Shown piece after piece: positions 43,574 through 52,156 of a stretch of DNA of 64,000 bases. Each line of letters opens with the position of its first letter. Within the stretch, counting starts at the first letter, position 1. Position numbers and translations under genes: made by a program. The DNA lies in the NCBI RefSeq assembly GCF_042643265.1, contig NZ_JBHRRZ010000040.1:124001-188000 (forward strand), in the 5' to 3' direction. The DNA is from Virgibacillus_O sediminis (GTDB taxonomy: Bacteria; Bacillota; Bacilli; Bacillales; Amphibacillaceae). The notes beneath the pieces are model-generated. The model saw only the letters and a list, made by a program, of their open reading frames with translations, ran no database searches and had not been told where the DNA came from.

Positions 43574-44190
43574 TATAACTCAGCCTCCAATAATTTTTTA
43601 TATTGTTTTGCAATACGTTCCCTTTTCAGGTGCTCGCTCTGAATGATTGCCTGTACTTTCTCAACAGCCTGGTCTACGTCGTCGTTGACCACTACATAAT
43701 CATAAGCATCCATTAATTCAATTTCCTTCCGCGCTTCTTTCAACCTGTTCAAGACTAAATCACTTGTTTCTGTGCCTCGGTTGATGATCCGGTTCTTCAG
43801 CTCTTCCAGACTCGGCGGGAACAAAAATATGAATACTCCTTCAGGGAAGTTTTCCTTTACCTGCAGGGCTCCCTGTACTTCAATTTCCAAGAATACATCT
43901 TTTCCTGCAGCCAAGGTCTCTTCTACATATGCTCGTGGGGTGCCATAATAATTGTCTACATACTGTGCATATTCCAGCAGCTGATTATCTTTGATCAGTT
44001 CCTCGAATTGCTCTTTGGTTTTATAGAAATAGTCAACCCCATCCGTTTCTCCCGGGCGTTTCTCCCTTGTAGTCATGGAAATGGAGTATTTCAGGTCCGG
44101 ATCTTTCTCAAACAGTGCTTTTCTCACTGTTCCCTTGCCGACTCCAGAAGGGCCGGATAATATAAACAGAATGCCTTTTTCTTCTATCAA
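43573..44190 (-). CDS. gmk: Guanylate kinase
   Basis: GMP + ATP to GDP + ADP. 205 residues. P-loop GPSGVGKGT (13-21), SMTTREKRPGETDGVDYFY, and EIEVQGALQVKE. Starts with TTG at 44190, with GGAGG seven bases upstream. Between remA and rpoZ, as in B. subtilis. Confidence 0.97.
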   Translation of the reverse strand: MIEEKGILFILSGPSGVGKGTVRKALFEKDPDLKYSISMTTREKRPGETDGVDYFYKTKEQFEELIKDNQLLEYAQYVDNYYGTPRAYVEETLAAGKDVFLEIEVQGALQVKENFPEGVFIFLFPPSLEELKNRIINRGTETSDLVLNRLKEARKEIELMDAYDYVVVNDDVDQAVEKVQAIIQSEHLKRERIAKQYKKLLEAEL

Positions 44191-44216
44191 AACGCTTCCT
44201 CCTAGTTCATTGGATG

Positions 44217-44477
44217 CTATTCGTCTGCCATCTCTTCATGAGTCAGGACCCTCTGTCCTACTGTCTCCGGCTGTACCGCGGAAAGAACTACATAATCACT
44301 GTCCGTAATGATCACTGCTCTTGTACGTCTTCCGTAAGTGGCGTCCACCAATTTATTATTATCTCTTGCAACGGTTATAATCCTTTTGATCGGTGCTGAT
44401 TCCGGCGAAACAATGGATATGATCCTATTTGCGGAAACAACATTTCCGAAACCGATATTGATCAGACGTAAACTCAA
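44217..44477 (-). CDS. remA: Extracellular matrix regulatory protein RemA
   Basis: 86-residue DNA-binding activator of biofilm matrix and osmoprotection genes in B. subtilis; forms ring-shaped oligomers. Sequence SLRLINIGFGNVVSANRIISIVSPESAPIKR is the family hallmark, then ATYGRRTRAVIITDSDYVVLSA. TTG start at 44477 with AGAGGGGG upstream. Two good promoters lie upstream in place of yloC. Confidence 0.95.
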   Translation of the reverse strand: MSLRLINIGFGNVVSANRIISIVSPESAPIKRIITVARDNNKLVDATYGRRTRAVIITDSDYVVLSAVQPETVGQRVLTHEEMADE

Positions 44478-44548
44478 ACGTTTTCCCCCTCTATTACTTT
44501 CTCTGCTGTTGCTATTTTGCCTGAATTATTGCTGGGACTGATATATCT

Positions 44549-44588
44549 ATAATACTCAATTATAAGGAATTAACCAATAAAAACTCAA
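44549..44588 (-). promoter_or_regulatory. Two overlapping promoters for remA-gmk-rpoZ
   Basis: P1: -35 TTGGTT (44572-44577), 17 bases, -10 TATTAT (44549-44554). P2: -35 TTGAGT (44583-44588), 18 bases, -10 TATAAT (44559-44564). They sit in the 44478-44836 gap, which otherwise holds a terminator and no gene that I can see. Confidence 0.55.
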
Positions 44589-44761
44589 GTATAATCAAGC
44601 CTTTAATCCTACTTACTCACAAATGCTCCATTTCTCTTATCCAAACTGATATGTTATATGTATAATGACACTCTGGCTTTTTCAGCCATGAAACTAATGT
44701 ACCTGGCTCTCTAGCTATCATTATATCCCCGCATCCCTTCTATTATAACGGTAAAACAAGA

Positions 44762-44816
44762 AAAATGAAAACCCGTACCGCTTAATTTTGAATTAAACGA
44801 CACGGGTTTTTCTTGA
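44762..44816 (-). terminator. Terminator after the calcium ATPase gene
   Basis: Long stem: AAAACCCGT pairs with ACGGGTTTT and TTTAATT with AATTAA inside, with small internal mismatches (44769-44810). T-rich (TTTTCATTTTT) on the minus side. Confidence 0.85.
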
Positions 44817-44836
44817 TTTTATCCAAATTTATAGTG

Positions 44837-47497
44837 TCATCTGCGCTTTGTGTTGAACCCGAATAGAACGCTTGGCAAGGAACCGAACACGAGTATCAGC
44901 ATCCAATCACGCAGACTTAGTGCTGTAGTATGGAAAATTGGCTGAAGCGGTTCCCAGTAGATGACTACTAGAAGGAGCAGCAGCGAGGAAAGCACAGCCA
45001 TTACCAGATACATATTTTCAAAGGGATTTCTTGCAAATACCGAGTGTTCACTGCGACAGTCAAATACATGGATAAGCTGCGACATTACCAAGGTAGTGAA
45101 TGCCACTGTCTGCGCATAGATAAGGTTATCCGGATTATCCTGGTATGCAAGCATAAAGGTAATCAAGGTGACCGTCCCTATTAGAAAACCCCGGGTGACG
45201 ATCCGATAGCCAAGCCCATTGGCAAATACGCCCTCCTTAGGATCTCTCGGCTTCCTCCGCATGCTGTCCCCTTCCGCCTTGTCCATTCCAAGTGCCATGG
45301 CAGGAAGCCCGTCTGTCACCAAGTTCACCCATAATATTTGGACAGGAACCAATGGCAGCGGGAGTGCCAGCAACATAGCAAACAGCATAACAAGGATCTC
45401 TCCGACATTGGAAGCAAGTATATACCGAATGAATTTCCGGATATTTTCGTAAATATTCCTGCCTTCCTTTATGGCGGACTTAATCGTAGCAAAATTATCA
45501 TCCATCAATATCAAGGAGGATGCCTCTTTTGTTACGTCTGTTCCGCTTCTTCCCATACTGATCCCTATGTCACTTGCTTTTATGGCGGGAGCATCATTTA
45601 CACCGTCCCCCGTCATCGCCACTACATGCCCTCGTTGCTGGAAGGCCTTTACAATCTTCAGTTTGTGCTCTGGAGTAACCCTGGCGAATACATACGTATC
45701 ATCAATAATGTCTTCCAATTCAGATACGGACATCTGATTTAATTGGCGCCCTTCCAACACCTTTCCATTTTCTGGGAGAATATTCAGGTTCTCAGCAATC
45801 GCCCGTGCAGTTTTTACATGGTCCCCCGTTATCATGACTGTTTTTATCCCTGCTTGGCGACACTCTTCTATGGCAGGTTTTACTTCTTTTCTTGGCGGGT
45901 CGATCATACCGTACAGCCCGAAAAATGTCAGGTCATTCTCCAGCAAAGGAGCATCAAGAGAATCCTCTTTGGACAGCGGCTTCATACCTATTGCCAGGGT
46001 ACGCATGGCCTTGTTGGCCATATGATTGATTGCCTGTTCAATTCTCCCTTTGTCCTGCTCCTTCATTACCTGCCTGCCATGCTCTTGGACGTGAAAAGAG
46101 CATCTCGGGAGGAGGACCTCCGGCGCCCCTTTAGTAACCAAAAATCTCATCTGATTATCATCTTCAACTACCACACTCATCCGCTTACGATCCGAATCAA
46201 ATGGCAATTCTTTTACTACCCGGTATCTTTCCCCTTCCGAAGCAGAGATGCCCATTTTCCGGGCGGCGATCAGTAAAGCACCATCAGTAGGATCGCCATC
46301 AACCAGATATTTTCCCTTCTTTACTTGAAGCGAAGAATTGTTACAAAGCATTCCATACAACAGCATGGATTCCAAATTCGGATGCTCCTCGTTTACTTTC
46401 CTCTCCCCTAGAAAGTAATCTCCGCGAGTATCATAGCCATCCCCGGTTACATACAGGTGGTTACCATTTACGTAGATTTCCTTCACTGTCATCTTATTTT
46501 CTGTCATTGTTCCCGTCTTATCGGAACAGATTACCGATGCGCACCCTAACGTTTCAACTGCAGACAGCTTGCGTACAATCGCTTTTCTTCTGATCATGCG
46601 TTGTACACCGAGGGCTAATGCTACAGTAACTATTGCCGGAAGCCCTTCTGGAATGGCAGCTACTGCCAAGGAAACACCGGCTAGGAACATATGATAGATT
46701 TGATGCCCCTGTATCACGCCAAGTATAACAACTAAGGCTGTGAGTATCAGTGACACAAAAATCAGTATTTTCCCCAGTTCCGCCAGTTTTCTTTCCAATG
46801 GGGTCGGCAATTTCTTCGTATTTACCATAAGCGAAGCAATTTGTCCCATCACTGTGTCCATGCCTGTACCGACAACAATGCCGATTCCGCTGCCCCTTGT
46901 TACCATTGTCCCCATGAACCCCATATTTGCCTGATCTTGCGGATCCAGTTCATCAGCTGTGATGGCTGTAGCGTGTTTGGTCACGGGAAGTGATTCCCCG
47001 GTAAGTGCCGATTCTTCCGTCTCGAGACTGCTGGACTGGACTATCCTTAAATCAGCAGGCACTCTGTCACCGCTTTGCAAGCGAACAATATCGCCAATGA
47101 CAATATCCCGTGAGCTTATCTTTTCCCAATGGCCATTCCTTAGCACATGAGCCATTGGAGCAGACAACTCTTTTAATTTCTCCAGCGATTTCTCTGCTTT
47201 CTGCTCTTGAAAGAAGCCAATCACGCCATTGACCAAAACGATTACCATAATCGCAATGGCATCGATATATTCACCCAAAAGGCCGGCAATTAAGGTTGCA
47301 GCAAGTAATACCAAGACCATGAAATCCTGAAATTGCTTCAAAAAAATCAGCCAGCGGGATGTCTGCTTCTGTGCTTCTAGTACATTCTCTCCATATTGCT
47401 TACGCCGCTGCTCCACTTGTTTATCCGTCAATCCTCTATTGGCAGTAACATGCAGCTTTTGCTCGATTCGTTCTACGTCCAATTGATACCATTTCAT
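44837..47497 (-). CDS. yloB: P-type calcium-transporting ATPase (YloB-like)
   Basis: P2A-type Ca2+ pump of the cytoplasmic membrane; 886 residues. TGES actuator motif (166-169), PEGLP in segment 4 (283-287), phosphorylated Asp326 in SDKTGTMTENK, TGDGVNDAPAIK hinge, and about ten membrane segments. In B. subtilis the homologue is expressed in sporulation. The frame extends upstream to 47863 across rqcH, but ATG 47497 with GGAGGAG is the start. Divergent from rqcH. Confidence 0.95.
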   Translation of the reverse strand: MKWYQLDVERIEQKLHVTANRGLTDKQVEQRRKQYGENVLEAQKQTSRWLIFLKQFQDFMVLVLLAATLIAGLLGEYIDAIAIMVIVLVNGVIGFFQEQKAEKSLEKLKELSAPMAHVLRNGHWEKISSRDIVIGDIVRLQSGDRVPADLRIVQSSSLETEESALTGESLPVTKHATAITADELDPQDQANMGFMGTMVTRGSGIGIVVGTGMDTVMGQIASLMVNTKKLPTPLERKLAELGKILIFVSLILTALVVILGVIQGHQIYHMFLAGVSLAVAAIPEGLPAIVTVALALGVQRMIRRKAIVRKLSAVETLGCASVICSDKTGTMTENKMTVKEIYVNGNHLYVTGDGYDTRGDYFLGERKVNEEHPNLESMLLYGMLCNNSSLQVKKGKYLVDGDPTDGALLIAARKMGISASEGERYRVVKELPFDSDRKRMSVVVEDDNQMRFLVTKGAPEVLLPRCSFHVQEHGRQVMKEQDKGRIEQAINHMANKAMRTLAIGMKPLSKEDSLDAPLLENDLTFFGLYGMIDPPRKEVKPAIEECRQAGIKTVMITGDHVKTARAIAENLNILPENGKVLEGRQLNQMSVSELEDIIDDTYVFARVTPEHKLKIVKAFQQRGHVVAMTGDGVNDAPAIKASDIGISMGRSGTDVTKEASSLILMDDNFATIKSAIKEGRNIYENIRKFIRYILASNVGEILVMLFAMLLALPLPLVPVQILWVNLVTDGLPAMALGMDKAEGDSMRRKPRDPKEGVFANGLGYRIVTRGFLIGTVTLITFMLAYQDNPDNLIYAQTVAFTTLVMSQLIHVFDCRSEHSVFARNPFENMYLVMAVLSSLLLLLVVIYWEPLQPIFHTTALSLRDWMLILVFGSLPSVLFGFNTKRR

Positions 47498-47590
47498 ATT
47501 TGACTCCTCCAAACCAGCCAGCATAATCCTGGGATTTTCTTCATCATGCTCTGTAATATGATATGTATGCAGACCTGTCCCTAAAAATGC

Positions 47591-47596
47591 TATAAT
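47591..47596 (+). promoter_or_regulatory. Extended -10 promoter of rqcH
   Basis: TATAAT preceded by TGC (extended -10) 22 bases before the rqcH start; no good -35. Confidence 0.5.
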
Positions 47597-47617
47597 TGCG
47601 AGAGGGGTGATGAACGT

Positions 47618-49330
47618 ATGCCATTTGACGGTATTGTTACACGTGCAGTAACAGAAGAATTGAAGGAGGAAATTCTCCCGGGAAAGATTACAAAAATCCA
47701 TCAGCCAACAGAGACAGAGCTGGTTTTCACCGTAAGAAGCAGAGGAAAAAAGCGGACCTTGCTGTTTTCCATCCATCCTACGTATGCTCGTTTCCATCTG
47801 ACGGATGATGTCTATCAAAACCCCAAAGAGCCTCCAATGTTTTGTATGGTTCTCAGAAAGCATTTATCAGGAGCCATCATAGAAGAAATCGAACAATATG
47901 GAATGGAAAGGATTATTACTTTTTCCGTAAGGACCAGAAATGAGATTGGAGACATTTCCTATAAATCGCTGGTCATGGAGTTAATGGGCAAGCATAGCAA
48001 TGTCATGCTGGTAGATAAAGATAAAGGCCAGATCGTGGACAGTCTGAAACACATCTCCATGGCACAGAACCGCCATCGGACCATTCTTCCCGGACACGAA
48101 TATAAGCTCCCCCCTATGCAGGATAAATGGAATCCACTTGAAATGGACAGCGGACAGCTGACACGCAAGCTGGATTTTAATGCCGGAAAGCTGGAGAAGC
48201 AAATTGTCGGTACGCTTGTCGGCTTCTCTCCCTTTATAGCCAGGGAACTTACCAATCGGGCTGGCCTTGGAAGTACACAGAACTATGTGGAAGAATTCAA
48301 ACAGATGCAGGATCAGATGAATCGGCACCAATATGAACCAGCCATTTATCGTAACGGCAAAGAAGACTTTCATGTGCTCCCTATTTTGTCCAGGGATGGA
48401 GAAAAGGAAACTTTCTCTTCTGTGAACCGGATGCTGGATAGTTTCTATTCCAGGAAAGCAGAGCGGGACCGTGTCAAACAACAAGCAAAGGATCTCTACC
48501 GTTTTATTAAAAACGAAAAAGACAAGAACCACCGGAAACTGAAAAAACATAAACAGACATTGAAGAAAGCCGAAGATGCCGACCGCTATCAAAAACTTGG
48601 AGAGCTGTTGACGGCCCATCTTCACTTAGTAAAAAACGGCGACTCTTCGGTAAAAGTAGTAGACTACTATGACCCGGAACAAAAGGAACTGACGATTGAA
48701 TTGAATCCGAATAAAACACCAAGCGAAAATGCCCAGACCTACTATAAGACCTATCAGAAGTTGAAAAATTCAAAACGGGCAGTGGAAGTGGAAATGGATA
48801 AAGCACAGGAAGAATTAGAATACCTTGACCAGCTGATGCAGCAGATTGATGTCGCAAGTACGGAAGATATTGAGGAAATACGGGAAGAACTGCGGGAGGA
48901 AGGGTATCTCAGTAAACAAAAAAACCGGTCGAAGAATAAAAATAAACCGAAGAAACCTAACCCGGAAAAATATGAATCCACGGATGGAACAGCCATACTT
49001 GTAGGGAAGAATAATAAGCAGAATGAATATGTCACAACAAAATTGGCTCATCGTGATGATATATGGCTGCATACAAAGGATATTCCTGGCTCTCATGTAA
49101 TCATCCGCTCTTCCGATCCTTCAGAGGAAACATTATTGGAGGCAGCAGAGATTGCCGCATATTTCAGCAAATCCCAGGCCTCTTCATCTGTACCGGTGGA
49201 TTATACAAAAATTCGTCATGTGAAGAAACCGAACGGTGCGAAGCCAGGCTTTGTCACTTATGACCATCAGAAAACTCTCTACGTCACACCAAGAGAGAAA
49301 ACGATTCAGTCACTTAGGGCGGACTCCTGA
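47618..49330 (+). CDS. rqcH: Rqc2 homologue RqcH (NFACT protein, FbpA family)
   Basis: Ribosome quality control factor that binds stalled 50S-peptidyl-tRNA and adds alanine tails. 570 residues. NFACT-N (1-about 230), helix-hairpin-helix, long coiled coil (about 285-435, KQQAKDLYRFIKNEKDKNHRKL and RAVEVEMDKAQEELEY), a Lys-rich linker (QKNRSKNKNKPKKP), and NFACT-R (ILVGKNNKQNEYVTTKLAHRDDIWLHTKDIPGSHVIIR). The position of the essential Asp97-Arg98 pair reads Glu97-Arg98 (GMERII). ATG follows AGAGGGGTGAT. Monocistronic with a strong terminator. Confidence 0.96.
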   Translation: MPFDGIVTRAVTEELKEEILPGKITKIHQPTETELVFTVRSRGKKRTLLFSIHPTYARFHLTDDVYQNPKEPPMFCMVLRKHLSGAIIEEIEQYGMERIITFSVRTRNEIGDISYKSLVMELMGKHSNVMLVDKDKGQIVDSLKHISMAQNRHRTILPGHEYKLPPMQDKWNPLEMDSGQLTRKLDFNAGKLEKQIVGTLVGFSPFIARELTNRAGLGSTQNYVEEFKQMQDQMNRHQYEPAIYRNGKEDFHVLPILSRDGEKETFSSVNRMLDSFYSRKAERDRVKQQAKDLYRFIKNEKDKNHRKLKKHKQTLKKAEDADRYQKLGELLTAHLHLVKNGDSSVKVVDYYDPEQKELTIELNPNKTPSENAQTYYKTYQKLKNSKRAVEVEMDKAQEELEYLDQLMQQIDVASTEDIEEIREELREEGYLSKQKNRSKNKNKPKKPNPEKYESTDGTAILVGKNNKQNEYVTTKLAHRDDIWLHTKDIPGSHVIIRSSDPSEETLLEAAEIAAYFSKSQASSSVPVDYTKIRHVKKPNGAKPGFVTYDHQKTLYVTPREKTIQSLRADS

Positions 49331-49342
49331 TCAATTACCGCA

Positions 49343-49390
49343 ATAAATACAAAACGGATGGCTCTTTGAAGCCATCCGTTTTGTATTTTA
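49343..49390. terminator. Bidirectional terminator between rqcH and ohr
   Basis: 19-bp perfect stem (49345-49363 and 49370-49388), loop CTTTGA; serves both convergent genes and overlaps the ohr stop. Confidence 0.9.
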
Positions 49391-49807
49391 TACAGCTTTA
49401 GGATTCAATTTCACTTCTATATTTCCTCTGGTAGCTTTTGAATAGGGACAGAACTGATGAGCTGCTTCTGCAAGCTCTTCAGCCTCTCCCTGGCTGACAC
49501 CTTGAATTTCAATATTTAAGGTAGCACCAATTTTAAAGCCGCCGTCTTCTTCATCCTTCAGAAAGCTTACTTCGACAGTTGTTTCTGAATCTATTTCTTT
49601 ATTCTGTTCCCCCGCGACATGGCTTAATGCCCCGTCATAACAGGCAGAGTACGCTGCTGCAAATAACTGTTCCGGATTCGAGCCTTTATCCGTTTTATTA
49701 TTAACCGGATTGACAAGGTCTAAATCAATTAAACCATCGTCAGATTTTACATGGCCATCCCGGCCATTCTTTGCAGTTGCCTTTGAGGTGAACAATACTT
49801 TACTCAT
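49388..49807 (-). CDS. Organic hydroperoxide resistance protein, Ohr/OsmC family
   Basis: Thiol peroxidase for organic hydroperoxides. 139 residues. Arg16 (GRDGHV) and the redox cysteines Cys56 (YSACYDGAL) and Cys120 (HQFCPYSKAT) are the Ohr catalytic set. ATG 49807 has GGAGG six bases upstream. It follows a LysR gene by about 50 bases rather than the usual MarR-type OhrR. Confidence 0.93.
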   Translation of the reverse strand: MSKVLFTSKATAKNGRDGHVKSDDGLIDLDLVNPVNNKTDKGSNPEQLFAAAYSACYDGALSHVAGEQNKEIDSETTVEVSFLKDEEDGGFKIGATLNIEIQGVSQGEAEELAEAAHQFCPYSKATRGNIEVKLNPKAV

Positions 49808-49860
49808 CATTAGCCTCCTTTAAGAATCTCTTAAAGAACTATTCCTCCAGGGGAAATATT

Positions 49861-50727
49861 CTAAACTTCCAGGAAGGATTGTTTGGTCAAAGCTTCAATG
49901 AAATGATCCACCTGCGGAAGGCTTCGGACACCCTCCTGATAACATACCCATGTCCCACGGGTAACCGGCTTTCCATTCAGCAACAACGGCAGGTGTGGGT
50001 ACTCATCCTTCATGCTGTCGGATACGCTTTCCGGGAGCACTGCCATGCCAATCCCCTGCTTCATAAACTGTTTGCATGTTTCAATCTGATCCACGGTAAT
50101 CGTCTTTACAGGCTTTATCTCCTCCTGATGGTCGTACAGCCATGTATCAACCACTTCATGCATACTATCATCACTGCTGAAAGAGATAAGCGGACGCTCC
50201 TTCAATTTATTTTCAGGAAACGGTTCGGTATCGAATATAAATAAGGGATCATCAAATAGACGGACAGAGGTGCACTCCTTTAGTTTTTCTCCGCGTATGA
50301 TGCATAAATGATAGTTTTTATGCTCCCTACGGATGTTTTCACTGATTCCAGTAACCAGGTCAACCGCCACCTGAGGATATGTAGCCGTATACTCACCCAA
50401 TATTGCGGGGAGGAACCGCTGGCTGATCAAGGAAGAACAGGCAATGGACAGTGTCCCTTGCACACGCTTTGATGAAGATGCCAGCAAGTTCTCCAGCTCA
50501 TTTTCTCCCTTTATTACATTATCTGCATGTTCAAGAATCAACTCTCCTGCAGGTGTGGGAAGAAGCCTCTTGGGTGTCCGAATGAATATGGAATGGCCGA
50601 AATAATCTTCGATATATTTAAGACGCTGGGTTACTGCCGGCTGTGAAATGAGGATTGCTTTAGCAGTACCCCTTATCGTCCCTACCTCATTTAACTTAAG
50701 AAGTAAATTATAGTCATCTATTTTCAT
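49861..50727 (-). CDS. LysR family transcriptional regulator
   Basis: 288 residues. N-terminal winged helix-turn-helix (NLLLKLNEVGTIRGTAKAILISQPAVTQRLKYIEDYFG) and a C-terminal periplasmic-binding-protein-like effector domain (VQGTLSIACSSLISQRFLPAIL ...). Target and effector unknown. It is probably co-transcribed with ohr downstream. ATG 50727 with AGGAGC. It lies between the pyr operon terminator and ohr. The CysL/CcpC-type subfamily is possible but not decidable by eye. Confidence 0.92.
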   Translation of the reverse strand: MKIDDYNLLLKLNEVGTIRGTAKAILISQPAVTQRLKYIEDYFGHSIFIRTPKRLLPTPAGELILEHADNVIKGENELENLLASSSKRVQGTLSIACSSLISQRFLPAILGEYTATYPQVAVDLVTGISENIRREHKNYHLCIIRGEKLKECTSVRLFDDPLFIFDTEPFPENKLKERPLISFSSDDSMHEVVDTWLYDHQEEIKPVKTITVDQIETCKQFMKQGIGMAVLPESVSDSMKDEYPHLPLLLNGKPVTRGTWVCYQEGVRSLPQVDHFIEALTKQSFLEV

Positions 50728-50800
50728 ACGCTGCAGCTCCTATTTAAGCTTTCTTATTCCCTTATTATAAAACATCTCCCTCCATAATGCATTTTCAGCC

Positions 50801-50834
50801 CATAAAAAAGATGGCCTGCTTAACAAGCCACCTC
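50801..50834 (-). terminator. Terminator of the pyr operon
   Basis: 9-bp stem with two G-U pairs (arms 50824-50832 and 50810-50818), 5-base loop, TTTTTTATG after it, 8 bases past the pyrE stop. Confidence 0.8.
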
Positions 50835-50841
50835 TCTCGTA

Positions 50842-51456
50842 TTACATATGGTCACGCCATGCCAGCAGTTCCATTTTACTTTGTTCATCCAATTTCCCAT
50901 CAGCAGCCAAGGCTTCCAGCAGTTGATCAAACCCAGTAATGGTCGACAGAGGTATTCCAGCCTCCTGGAATGTCTCTTTCGCCTTCTCCAGCCCATAAGT
51001 GAAAATAGCTGCAACTCCTGTAACTATTCCGCCTTCCTGACGAATCGCATCGGCAGCTTGCAGGGATGAGCCCCCAGTGGAGATGAGATCTTCAATCACC
51101 AGTACTTTTTTTCCTGCCGGCAATTCCCCTTCCACTTGATTTCCTTTTCCATGTGCTTTCGGCTTGGAACGTACGTAAATCATCGGAAGACCCAGACGAT
51201 CTGCAAGCCATGCAGCATGCGGAATCCCTGCCGTCGCACAACCAGCAATGATTTCCGGCTGTTCTTCCATGCCTTCTACCAAGCTGACAAATTCTTCTGT
51301 GATCTTTTTTCGTACATTTGGATAGGACAACGTTAGCCGGTTATCACAATATATCGGTGATTTAATACCAGATGTCCATGTGAAATAGTTATCTTTATCA
51401 ATTTGAACAGCCTTAATGTCCAATAAATCTCTCGCTAAATTATCCTTCACTTTCAT
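50842..51456 (-). CDS. pyrE: Orotate phosphoribosyltransferase
   Basis: Orotate + PRPP to OMP. 204 residues. PRPP loop VLVIEDLISTGGSSLQAA; SGIKSPIYCDNR substrate region. Overlaps pyrF by 17 bases. Last gene of the operon. Confidence 0.97.
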   Translation of the reverse strand: MKVKDNLARDLLDIKAVQIDKDNYFTWTSGIKSPIYCDNRLTLSYPNVRKKITEEFVSLVEGMEEQPEIIAGCATAGIPHAAWLADRLGLPMIYVRSKPKAHGKGNQVEGELPAGKKVLVIEDLISTGGSSLQAADAIRQEGGIVTGVAAIFTYGLEKAKETFQEAGIPLSTITGFDQLLEALAADGKLDEQSKMELLAWRDHM

Positions 51457-52156
51457 CCTGCCACTCCTTTACAGCTTGTTTATACGCTTTAAGCGGATCA
51501 AAAGCTTGTGTAATACTTCGCCCAATCACCAACACATCAGCCCCATTCTCTTTTGCATATGCCGGGGTGGACACCCGCTTCTGATCATTGCTGTCTGTTC
51601 CAGCCAGCCGAATGCCAGGTGTAACGGTAAGGAAGTCAGAATTGCAAGCTTCCTTGATCAACGCTGCTTCATGTACAGAACATACAACACCATCTGCACC
51701 ATTGGCATTTGAAAGTTCCGATAGATGCACTGTGTTGGATTCCAGGCTTCCGGAGAGCCTCAATTCCTGTTGCAATGTTGTTTCATCCATCGAGGTAAGT
51801 ACTGTTACAGCAATCAGTTTAGGGTCCTTTCCAGGAGAAGAGCCGGCAAGCAGACCTTCTTTTGCGTAATGGATCATTTTTGCCCCGCCTAAGGCATGGA
51901 CATTGACCATATCAACCTGCAGTCTTGCCAGATTAGTCATTGCTTTCATGACCGTAGTCGGTATGTCGTGCAGCTTCAGATCCAAGAAGATAGGATGTCC
52001 TTTATCTTTCAATTTCTCGATGATGGTCGGGCCTTCCCGATAGAAAAGCTCCATCCCTACCTTAACTGGAACACCGTCCAGCTCATTACGTTCTAGAAAG
52101 CGTTCTGCTGCTGCCCCTTCTGGAAAATCGAGGGCAATATATATATCCTTACTCAT
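51440..52156 (-). CDS. pyrF: Orotidine 5'-phosphate decarboxylase
   Basis: OMP to UMP. 238 residues, TIM barrel. IALDFP start, catalytic FLDLKLHDIPTTV with Lys and Asp, and VTPGIRLAG. Overlaps both neighbours (8 bases with pyrD, 17 with pyrE). Confidence 0.97.
   Translation of the reverse strand: MSKDIYIALDFPEGAAAERFLERNELDGVPVKVGMELFYREGPTIIEKLKDKGHPIFLDLKLHDIPTTVMKAMTNLARLQVDMVNVHALGGAKMIHYAKEGLLAGSSPGKDPKLIAVTVLTSMDETTLQQELRLSGSLESNTVHLSELSNANGADGVVCSVHEAALIKEACNSDFLTVTPGIRLAGTDSNDQKRVSTPAYAKENGADVLVIGRSITQAFDPLKAYKQAVKEWQDESEG

Noticed and set aside
47498..47863. N-terminal extension of the calcium ATPase frame
   Set aside because: It runs antisense through the rqcH start, lacks similarity to the family and precedes a strong ribosome-binding site at ATG 47497.
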